Below, piece after piece: positions 13,501 to 25,500 of a DNA stretch of 64,000 nt. Below the pieces are notes generated by a model. The model did no database searches and was not told the DNA's origin. It saw only the letters and a program-made list of their open reading frames with translations. A program made the translations under genes and the position numbers. Within the stretch, counting starts at the first letter, position 1; every line of letters starts with the position of its first letter. This DNA is from Xylocopa sonorina. Its lineage: Eukaryota > Arthropoda > Insecta > Hymenoptera > Apidae. The stretch spans positions 7,654,001 to 7,718,000 of the forward strand of contig NC_135195.1 of assembly GCF_050948175.1 (NCBI RefSeq). The letters are read 5' to 3'.

Positions 13501-16500
13501 CTGGGATCACGTCGACGCTTCGTTCGTCGTCGATCGTATCGAACGTCGCTTATTCTCGACAAGATAGAAAAATTCTAGTTAATCCTATCGTTTCCACCGT
13601 CGCCTCAGGAGTGTCGCAAATCTTTCACGGCGCGCGCGCGCGCGCGTTTAATTTCGCGAAAAGGGTTCGATGAAAATCGAGGTACGAGCGAAGGCAATCA
13701 CTGTCGATCATTTTTTACGCGAGGCATTTTCATTAGCTCGCACGTCGGAACGAGTTTCGGGTAAAAACGAATTAACCCAGGCGGACATTTAGGCTGTCCC
13801 GTTACCTTTAATTAACGCGCGCCTTGCCAACCGGTTAACCAGACGGTTTCACCGTTGAACGAAATATCCCCGCGGTGTATACACGCGGCCGAGCAACGGT
13901 GTGCATCAACCGCGACAGGATATGAGGCGTTGCTCGCCACCTATTGCTACTTAACGCGCCCGCCGCTGCACTTTCCTCCACGTTCCTCCGCCGCCGTTGC
14001 AATTAACCACGAAGATTCCCCGGCTCGTAGACGGGCGAGCATTGTTCGCGCTGACGGCCGACAGTAAACACGATTAAACACCTGCCTTCCAACCGCGAGT
14101 CGCAATCGCGCCGTGTATTACGGTTCCGAATAAAGGCTGAGGTCCGTACACCGCGTTCGCAACAAACTTCCATTTCACCTCTATAACTGTTGTTGCTGCG
14201 AAGAGCAGGTTGATTAGTAAGTGTCTGCTGAATTATGAACGTTGCTTAACCGAGAAACTGTGGGAACCGATGGAATCTGTTCGAGGTGTTTCTGATAAAT
14301 TCACATTTCTATAAACTCGGGGAACTTGGCGAGGAGTTTCGCGTTATGATTTTGGAAGAGCAGATTTTTGGTTGCTTAGAACCTAGAGAAAAGAACGGCG
14401 AGTTGATACGAAATATATTCCAGTTTCTCGCTTCCAGGATTCGCTATGATCCTTAGATTTCTCTCGAATAAACAGCGCTGCATAGATTAGGTCCCTGTAT
14501 AAAATATCCGTCTGCATAGCCGAGCCTCGTTTCATTTCCGCCTACTCTATTCCTCACCAGCGGGACGGTGAAGTTAATAACCTTAATTTAAAGATGAAGA
14601 AAATGAAAAAAGGAGAGAGAGAGGAAGGGAAGGTTGCCGGCTATAGCCGACTTAGATAAGGACAAGTTCACCCAGGGTGGGGGATGAACAGATAAAGGGA
14701 ACGAAAATCCACCGCGAAGTAGAAACGGGATAAGGTGAAATAAAATAAGAAAAAGAGGGGCAGGAGGATAGGAGGGACGGTTAAAGGGGATGAGCGGGAA
14801 GCGGCAGCATGGAAGGAAGAAATACGTTTTCCGTAATTAATGGCGGTGCCATTTGGAGCGACGCCAGTTTCGCCGCGGGACAAAAAGTCTGTCGCGAGTT
14901 TATTAGAACGTAACCCCGGATCATTGGGAGTTCCGCGGGACGAAACTTCGCGGGACGTGGCTTCCGCGTTGCGGAGCTAAATCGCGCGCGTCGGTACGCG
15001 ATTCCAGCATTGATGCTTACTTGACTTTCATCATCGTGGAACCGTCGTGCTTCGCGATAAGCTTCAGGTGATCCCAGGACGCCTTGCACTCGCTCTCCAG
15101 CTTGCCTATATTCGCCGCCAGTTCGTCGAAATCGATCTTCGAGGCTCTCGTCACAGCGCCGATCTGAAGAACACTCAGAGCTTTTTCGATTGCAGTTCAA
15201 CATTGATACGCGCGAGACTAATACCAGTGCCCCGCGATTACTCTCGTTACGTTCAATACACGCTATGATTTTCATAAAAACAATAAAATATCGCGAATAA
15301 AAATTTCAATTCTGTACAATCATAACACTGCTCTGAACTACTAATCTCTGTTTTAAGTAGCATGAATCAATGCTTTGGTATACGTCGCGGTGAATCTATT
15401 TTACAGATACAAGTTAATACTTTTCTTAACCTTTGACTGATCCGACTAACTGACAAGCACACGGATTAACGTTATTCTACGCTCCATCGATCTCTATTCT
15501 AATTCTAAGTAGTACAAGTCAATATTTCAGACTGCTTGTTGCTAGTTTGAATAATTTCAACGTTTTCATTGCTCAAACAGCACACGAGCAGCAACGACGC
15601 GTAAATTTGAATCGAACGAAGCAACAACAAAGATCAATTGATAATCACTCGCGACGAGTGTCACGCGCACCGCAATTAAACCAAGAACCAACGAGTACCA
15701 CGGCGACGACACGATTTCACGGGACCAGTATTCGTGATAGTCTCCGAAGACGAAGAACGAACTTCTCGCGGGGGATAGGAGGCGGCGATACGAACTTCCT
15801 ATCCGCGATTTCGCAAATGCGACCCCGATTATTCGCTCCCCGTCTCTCTATCTCGCGCTAGATGAGACCAAAGTTTTATCCGACTCCTGCGACGCGCGAG
15901 TAAGCCGCTTCCTCACCTCCGAATAGAGATCCGTGGAATCCGGGAACTTCTCCATCACCATGTGGCAAAGATGATGAAGCAGCGAGTGCTTGTGGACCGT
16001 ATCCTTCACTTCAGGTACTTTGGCGAGGTATTCCAGCTGAAAGCCCTTCACCTGGAAAAAAAAAAGGCAGCGGCGACCGTTTTCAGCGGTACGCGACGCC
16101 AGGATATCCGCGAGCCCCGGTTAACTTCCACCTTCCCCCAAAAGCTCAGCCTTTCCGCTCGACGCTTCTGGCCACTATCGCGTGTAACGTGATTGCCATG
16201 AAAACCCGGAATCGATCTCGTCCGCGGTTCTCCAACGCGACGAAGATGGCACGCTTGAATCCATCCCGTTGGTCGCATCCTTTCGAACCGCCTTTCCTCC
16301 ATTTTCTTGTCTTCTTCATCATTTTTCTTTCTATTCTACTTCTTCGTACACGTTAATGTAATATAAGACTTCAACCTCCGGTTCCAAGAATAGAGAAGCA
16401 AGACCAGGAAAGGGTAATTATACATTTAGATCGCTCGATAATTTACAGTGGACTGATTTATTTAATTAAGCGGAAAGAAAGAGTGCTCGCTGAAAAATTG

Positions 16501-19500
16501 AAATCCGAACCGACGCTCGCGTTGGCTGAAGGTCTGCTGGGGAGGAAGGGGGATTATTAATTTACGATTTTTCGCTTCGCGAATCAAAGCGCGATTATAT
16601 AATCAATGCGAACGCCTCTGACTTATTCATTTCGAAGTTGACGGAGAATTCCCGGATTTGCGAAGTAGTTTCTGACTGGTCGTAAAATTCGGAGAAGTCG
16701 CCACCGCTTCCGGAGCGTACCGTGACGACAAATAAATTCGCTCGAGCAAGAAACAGCTTCGCGAATACTCCACTTTGGCGCAACATTCTTTACCTATTTT
16801 CAGCCAGTCGAAATTACGGCATTGGCGCGATTAAAGTCATATTTGAACAACGTCGGTTGCTAAATCGTCGCGAACGAATTCCATTCCGCTCGTAATTCTT
16901 CAGCTCGACCACGCGACAACTTCGATAAACCAGCTCGTAGTGCGAAAAAAGAAGAAACAGGGTAGGTAAAAAACGGACCGCGTGCTGATAAGAAGTGATT
17001 ACCCGCGAGGTTCTCAAAGAAACGCGGCTGTTAATATATTCGAGCGGAAACGGACGATGACGAAACGAAAAGGAAGCGTCCAGCGTTGAATTCGAATCGC
17101 GGGCCATCAGACACGAATGTTCGTGCGAGCGCGCCATTTCTAAGGTTCGTATCGCGCGCCCGGGTACGAAGGCGATCGTGCAGCTCTCGTTCCAGTGGCT
17201 AGAAGCGTCGACTCTGCACAATTTAAATCATTTCTTTTTTTTTATCATCGAACAGTGCTTGGTATTTGACCGTCGTAGGAGTAATTTGAATTTTAAAGTG
17301 TTTTACCTCGTAATTAGAATTTTGCTAAGAAATTTCATATTTAACCATAATCTATTTCTATTTCGATCTGAAATTCAGAAGCTATTCTACTTTAATCGCG
17401 AAGCTAGCGATAATTGGGTCGACTGCGTAATTAAAATGAATTGTCGCTCTCTTGCGCGTGAACCACGGGTATCGGACGAAAGCGATCGGCCAATGGCGTC
17501 GTACGGTACATTCAAAAGCGTGGCAGCGGTCCAATGAAAGGGTCCGTGCCGAGAGGTGTGGTTCGTCCGTTTTTCCGAATCATCGGGCAACGGTTACACG
17601 AAAATTATCGACGCTGATGGATATCGATTCCGTGCGAACGAGCGGCACCGACTGACGGATTAAGCGGATATCATTTGGCTGGCATTCAATACCCACCTCA
17701 TTTCCGTTGAGGAATATCCCGATCGAAAGGAGCGTGCTCAGAATCCCGCGGAACGTTTTATTCACTCGCAGGGTCTCCATTCCCTGCTTCAGATCCATCA
17801 AAGGGTCCGCAATTTCCTGAAGTCACAAAGGTGGTCCGCGATTATTTCTTTCGAGCCCGCGAGAGTTTTCTGGCACGCCGTCTGGCTCGTTCTACTCGTC
17901 TGGCTTGTCCCATTCTCGCGGTTCCGTCCAATTGTAACATTCTCGTTTCCCTTCTTTTTTTTTTTTACCTCCTCGCCACGCGAGAGCAACGCGTGCGACT
18001 ACTTCGCATCCCGTTTCCGATAGGAAGTAGCTCGTTAAATTTGTACGAAGGAAAATTTGGGGTGGCTGAGATAGAGATGCAGAGAGTGGTGCGAAGACAC
18101 GGGCGAAAGGAGAATGCTTGACGCGTAATTCGATATGAAAAACGCGAAAATAATTGTGGATAATAATTAAATGAGAAAGTGATTTGATGAAATATATATG
18201 ATCAACAAAAAAAAAGAAAACAAAAACAAGAAAGAAGTACGGAGTAATAGTGTCGATTTAATAGAAAATTCCAGTTCCGGCGCGGTCAAGCTGTCTCGAG
18301 ACAGCCGGCGATTTTCCAAGGAAGCGGCGCACACGTTCGACGCGGCACGATCGTGTATCGGAATTCGCCGTGTTCCCAGCGAAGAAATCGCGCGATTATG
18401 CGGGGAACGTTCCCCGCGACTTCCTTCCCCGCATACCACGCGTTTTTCCTCGCCGCGGTCCCGCGACTATCTCCGCGGAATTCGAGACGAGATTCGTGAG
18501 AAATAACGGGCCAATTCGCACGCTATTACGCGCATTCGTATTCCGCGACGCTTAATAGAATTTGCATTCGGGACGTCATGCATCCTCTTTCACCGCGAAA
18601 CGTATTTACTGCCAGGCAGAAGCCAGGAATATCGGATGTGACAGAAATATGAGACGTTCAACGTTTGGCACGTCTGTACGCGGCGATGCTCAAGAATTAA
18701 ACGTCCTGCAATGTTTATCGCGCCTGCGTATAACGATGCTAAACGACAGTTTTTTCTTCTTCTCGCGAAACGTCTTCAAATATTTTACACTCCACGCGTG
18801 TTTCGCGTTTTTAAAAAATAGTTAGAACTGTCCCACGGCGTGTCACGAGTCGGACAAACGATAAAACGGATTCGAGACGCTGCTCCGCGAAATTTCAAAG
18901 AGGAGATCCGCAGTTTCACGAGCCAACGAGCCGCGTGGCCAGAGATAAACGCACGCGCCCTGTACAGGGTCGCGGGTAACTCACCTTCTCCGAATTCTCA
19001 AAGTCCAGCTTGAACGCCCAAAGTTTCAGCCTGGCTGGCAACTCCGAGATGGAGGCCAAAGTTAGAAGAAACTGCTCGGCCGATCCCAAAGGTAGGTCAG
19101 GATTGGCGGCCTGCGCCTCTTGTATCCTGGACCTCTCCTCCTCGGTTGGCAGCATCGTCAGTAGTTTCTGTCGCGAACAGGCCCGGGGAGAACAGGGAAA
19201 GGGAACGAACGAAGAAGAGAAACGAATCCGAAATTAGAGAAATCAGAAAAATCGATGGAGAACAGAGCGTAACAACGTGTGTTTCAACTGAATCGGCTGG
19301 GTCGACCGTGAACCAAAGATCGTCGTAAACACACTTTACATGGGAATGTCCAACGAAATCGGGATCGTGACGAAATACATCATACCGGGGGAGAAATCAA
19401 GAAAGCAGTGGGAAAACGTCTGAGTTTCTTCGACTTGGAGAAAGTACGATTAAGAACATATATAAATATGATTACGTTCATCACGTAGACAATCAATTAT

Positions 19501-22500
19501 AGCAGATCCTCCTGCATCCGTGCTTTATCGTCTAAGTGCTCCTTCATCGGTAGATTCGCGATTAGCCGTTAGATCGGATACAGAAAGCTCGACTAAATTC
19601 GTGTATAAAGGTATGCAGATACTGTTTGAACAACAAAGACTAGTCTTGTCAAATGACAGTAAGTCAAGTTAATAGCTTTACATCGAATTGATCACGTCGA
19701 ATTGAAGTGATTTAGGTTGAGTTAGCTCAGTTTGCATCCGTTCAGATCGGTTTAATTCAAGCTCGTGACGAACTTAATCGAGCCGTATCGGATTCGCTCG
19801 TATCTAAATTTGTCATCGAAATTTAACAGTATCTGTATATTCAAAATAACTATTAATGTACAATGACGAGAGAAAGAAAGTTTGTAGTATCAAGTGAATA
19901 AAATGGACATGTTAATTACGACATTTTTTGTCTGCCACTGTACTAAACGAATAAGTAGAAATATCGAACTATTTGGTGAATCATAGAAGACGCTATATAG
20001 TAGTAAATGTGTCGTACTAAAATGAGAAGCGAAAGAATCTGAAAAAAGCACGGGATCTTACCTCGATACCTTCCCTGTTCATGATGGTCGCATCCATTTT
20101 CAAGATCGCGGTCTTAATCGATCTTGGCGGTGGCAACTTGGTCATCCCGATATTGATGGCGTTCGATCGCTTATGGTCCAACACGATGATCTCCTTGTTC
20201 TTGTTCATCTCTTGCTGCTTCTGTTCGACGGTAAACGAGCGATCGGTTAATCAAACGATGCGTCTTAAACAATGGCCGTACCGGGCAACGCGAAAGACGC
20301 TTTATCCCCGTGGCTGACCAAACTCAAAATCGTGGAACTCAATCGAGCAAAACCGTGCACGAGTGGCTCGTAAAAATCGAAACACAGAGAAAAATAAAGG
20401 GAGCGAGAGAAAAAAAAAAAAAAGAAAGAAGAAAAAAGAAACAAAATACGAAACGAAACGAGGCGGTTGCCTGCTGAAATTCTATGTATTAACGACCAAG
20501 TGCAGGTCAAATATTTGCCCGGCAAGAAAAGTTGGAAATGGAACTGCAGATATAGATGGGGGAGGATGCGATGAATAACGTGTTTGCTCTTTCCCGCGGA
20601 TCAATCGGCGGTATATGAAAACAAAAATAACGCACGCTGTCAGCGGAAATGAAATTAGTAGAACGAGTTCAAAGTAAATACCGTGGGGCTTTTCAGGGTG
20701 GAGAGGCTACCGTTTTACGGCGCCTTTGCAAATGATGCGGAAGGATAAACAAAAGCAGGGGAAAAGCAGAGAGGGGGTGGGAAGGAAAATCGAAAAGAGC
20801 GTTATAATTAGTAGAGGCTAAGCGACCCAACCGGCTACTGCAACGAGATTAATCATTCGAAATACCTTTACAGAGATAACCAATTAACAATCAACAGATC
20901 CCACGTAATGTGATTAAAGTGCCACCGTACTCGGGCGAGGAACGTTTTATTCCGGTGATTCGATGATGATTAACGGACAAATGTGCTTACGTTTCTCGCT
21001 CATTAGTACCAAGCGAAAATTCAAATAAGAGATAAATAAAGAGACAGAGAAAGAGAGAGAGAGAGAGAGAAAGAAAGAATAAAAAATAATTGGAATGACG
21101 TGCAAAAGCGAAAGCTTGAGTTAACGAAAAACGACGTTAAGTGAAGTTAAGAAATTAGGACTCACCTCCTGTAAAATTCCAGCATGCCATTTCGTTCATT
21201 TTTCGTGCGAGCACCAAGAATATTGCAAATAATACAAGAAAAGATTAGTCGTGTTGCATTAAACCACCATCACCACCACCCAACCACTATTCGCCATATT
21301 ATTATTATTATTGTTATTATCATAATTATTTTTATTATTATGATTATTACTACCACCATTACTCGCGATAATATTATCATGGGGTTTCATAACTGTTACT
21401 GATACAGTTAATTTATAACTGGTTATTGTTAAAAGTTATTTCATTAACGGCGCTCGTAATATTATACTATGATCGCAATCGTATGCATGATCGTCTCGTG
21501 AAATCACTCATGGTAAGCGCGCGTCTATGATACGTACGATCTAGCATGGAAATAGAACTCAGCCTCGAATATTGCTACTAATTTTCAAAGCTATACCTTT
21601 CTATGTCACGGAGATATCGTTGGAATAATCTCACGTTTGTAACTCAAACATTAAATTATAATTCTGGACAATAATTCTTGCTATTATATTTAATCCTTTC
21701 GGGGCTGCACCTACGCATACGCGCCATTACGTTCGAATCCAGAACCGACAGTTTTATTCGCCAAAAGTTTCATTCGAACCTTAAATTCCGCTACCATCTC
21801 TATCATTTCTTCAATTGTTTCCATATTGACAACAAATTGAATATTAAAAAAGTATATAAAAACGTTCTGACAGATTAAGGTATAATAATCTTAAAAGGGG
21901 TTAATCAACAATACCTAAAAAACTCGCAACCAACCAATAACCAGGTCTCTCCATCGAGCTTCATTAAATCATTTTGAAAAAGGGGAGAAAGAAACAACAG
22001 ACTCAGTGAACCACTTCCTGCACTTCATCTTTCTCCTACCCCCGTCCAAGCTCTCAGACTGAGGCTCTCAGGGGGCCACAATTTTTCCCCGATTCACATC
22101 TCCTCTTTTAAGTTTTCTTCCTCGAGCCGCGCGCTGACGGAAGTCTCAACGGACTCTTTACTCGGCACTAATTATTGCCGGACTCCGCGAGGTGGATGTA
22201 AAAGTTCAAAGGAGTCGGAGCGGGCGAAAGGAAACGGGCGCGCGCGTGGTGAACGCGATGAAAGAAGCGCGGCGCGGAGGGCGGAAATCGAACGTGGAAG
22301 ATGCAGGCTGCGTTGCCTCGCGACACGATTCGGAACGTGGAACGCGAACAGCTCGAGTCGATCACGTTGACATGTAATTAAGCCGAGTAATTAGAGCCAG
22401 TCGGATCGGTCGCGTGGAATTTTGCGGTGATCGCTGCGAACAATTTTCAGGTGATCGTCCAGCTCGTCGAGGGAGAACGCGTTCCGCTGTTGTTATCCAA

Positions 22501-25500
22501 CGGTATTGAAAATTGTAAAAATATATAAAAATTTCATTCAAGGTAGTTGGCTTCTGCCAACGTGAAACTTGAATGGAAAAGAAGATAAGAAATTTCTGAA
22601 AATATTACGAATTAAATCTCTCCCGATTTTATATTTCGTTATACCTCGACCTGATATTTTGCTGTACCTTTAATAGTAAACAGAAAAGGAGGTTTCTCTT
22701 TGCATGTTCTTAAACGAAGATTGTAGCGAGTGTATCAAATGCAATTACTTGAATTAAAAAACTGTGGTCGAAAGTAGGGAACGCAGAAAACCGTAACGAG
22801 AATAAAACGGAGAAACGCGAAGGAAAATATACGCCAAAGACCTCCGTATTTTTAATACATGGAAGAACGATTCAGTTTCCTTGTCGTTACTTTAAGATGA
22901 TTTAAATGAGAATCCACGGTCGAGACGAAAGTTAATGTTTATCCACGACGCTGCAAAGAAAATTCTTCCCTCTACGACAGCCGAGGGTGCTTCGAGCAAC
23001 ATTCCCTTCATCCTCGACGACAAATAATAATTGATTTTGAAAAATGTACAGAGTTGTTGCAATTTTTGTACTTTCCTCTCTTCTCTTGTCGAGAGGGAAA
23101 GACTTGTCTCGCTTTTCATTTCTCCTCCTCTTCTTTTATATTGTTAATTCACCGAACGTGGTAGAATGAAAAATTAAATAGAACGAGCGGAGGAATAGGA
23201 ATCCGACGCAACCACGTGGAAATACGAGTTCCATAAGCCATTACTCGCCTCTCGGATAAGGAATAATAATTTTATACGAGATATTACCGATTTCACGGGC
23301 ACGCTTTTCCACCGCCCTCCATTCGTCGAGAAATTTAACCGACACGCTTCTGCTTGCGAGTCGAATACCCGCGGAAGGATTTGCGAAGAGGTGAAATAGG
23401 AAAATACGCTCGGCCATTTCTGTTCCGTTCGGCGAAATTTATTCAATGAAATTCGATAACGCAAGACCCGACGAGAAGTCGGTTTTTCATAACGAAAAAT
23501 AAATTGCCAGGAACACGCTGGCTTTATTTTTAAACGCTGGCTTCTTCGGTAAACTGCCGCATTTTTCGCCGTGAATCAACGCCACGCGAGATGTTTATGA
23601 ATGACAATAAATATCATCGAAACGTTATTTCTACACCAGAGAAGCGATCATAAAGAGTCACCGCTAAAGCGTTTTCAAGATCAAGTTGAGATCTTGGTAG
23701 TTTATCACTTTAAAACATCAGAAAAATCATTCATTTGCCTTTGGATTAAGTTGGTAAAACTGCAATAATTCTTCGTAATCACTGATCCGTTTCTCGACCA
23801 ACGTCAAGTCTGAACTCGCGGCAGAGATTCAATGCGAGAGCGGATTGCAATCACCGAACGTGTCGAGGATATTTCACCAATCTACGTTAAAAAGTCGGGA
23901 AATCAAAAAGAAACGAAACGCGGCGAAACGGCGAGCGAAAGGGGGAGGGGGATGGCGATGGCGGAGGTGGAAGTAAAACGAGCAACGGGATTTTTATCCT
24001 CTTAAAGCTTTGGCGAACGTTTTTCTCCCCTTTCACCCGGCGAAACACAAAAGCCCCCGGTAGAGATCGAGACGCGACGCGGCGACAAACGACCGGCACC
24101 CTAAACTCCGCGTTCCGTTCCTCCGCTCTCTGTGCGCGATCGAAAATAAAGCCGTTTAAGGTAAAGCGGTTTAAGGGAGCGGCGGAGAGTAACCCTGTTG
24201 CAAACGGCGTCGGATTAAACGCGTAATCCGTGTCAAAGGCATCCGGAGAAGTCGACGCGCGTTCCCTCCGCGCGTTATCTCTGCGCGCGATTGTTAAACG
24301 GGGTTGGGCCGTGTAACCCTCGGCTCCGACGGAATTGGTATCGCGGATGCTAGGAGCCACTGTTCCCTTCGGCTCTAGCGAATGTTACAGTCGTAGATTA
24401 GGGTGCAAGTATGAATAGAGTAAGAAGATATATTCGATCATCGCCTATGAATTAAACAGAAACCATCGAAAATTGACAATTTCATTTTCTTTAACAGCAA
24501 TATTCATTGCGATACTTGTTAAGTAATTGACAGCATATTTCGTTTCGAAGTAACCAATCAGTTCTAGAAGCGCTCAAACAACCCTTTAAGGCGCAACTGC
24601 GTCGACGAACGAATTAAAGCGTTCGAACGGTGCCCTGTGATTTTAAGGTTCAACAGAAAGAACAAACGGCAAAGCCAGTGGAACCTAGTCCAGTCCGTCG
24701 AGCCTCTAATTTCTTCCGTTATCGTCGTAGACGCGCGCTAGGGAAAAAACCAGGAGCGGTTGTGTATTTAATCCAATTTGCAGCACTCTATTCCGAGCGA
24801 AACGGTCCAGCGGTGTGTTTAACGCCCGACTACGGGGCTGGTATCCCTTTATTCAAAAATATCTCGGGAGGAACTACGACCGAAAATGGGCAGAAGAATC
24901 CTCTCGACTACGAGCTAACGAGATAATAATTACTGCTGCGCGCGTGGACACGGGGAGAAAAGTTTCGCGCGATTGGATAACGGCTGCGCGGAAATTTCAG
25001 CAAATGTTTGCTAATTAGAGCGATGAGTCGTATGGATTGCAGAGAGATCCTTCGTGGGAACATGTATTTTTGCGTGCGATGATGCTTCTCATACCAATGA
25101 GTGCTTGATATACGTTACGAGGGTAGTTCGTCGGCCAGATTTTAGCCTTAGAAAAGATTTAATGAAGGAAACTCTTTTTCGAAATCCATATCCATAGGTT
25201 TGATATACGGTTTCGAAATATATTTGAAGGCTATCTTGAAGCAGATAAGGTTCACCACATAAGTCAACGACGAAATGGATTCAACCATAAATATCCAAGT
25301 TTCTTGTTCCTTCACCCACTAAGTAAATAGGTATACTAAATCCTCGACTTCCACGTGTACAATAAATAAATCAGAAACTTCGATTCCTTTCGATTATCGA
25401 TTCTCCGAGTCGAAGAAAAACTTCTGAAAAAACCTTTCAATGAAAATCCAGGACGCTCGACAGCAACGATCCCCCTGACCTCGTCGCGTAAATCGGATCG

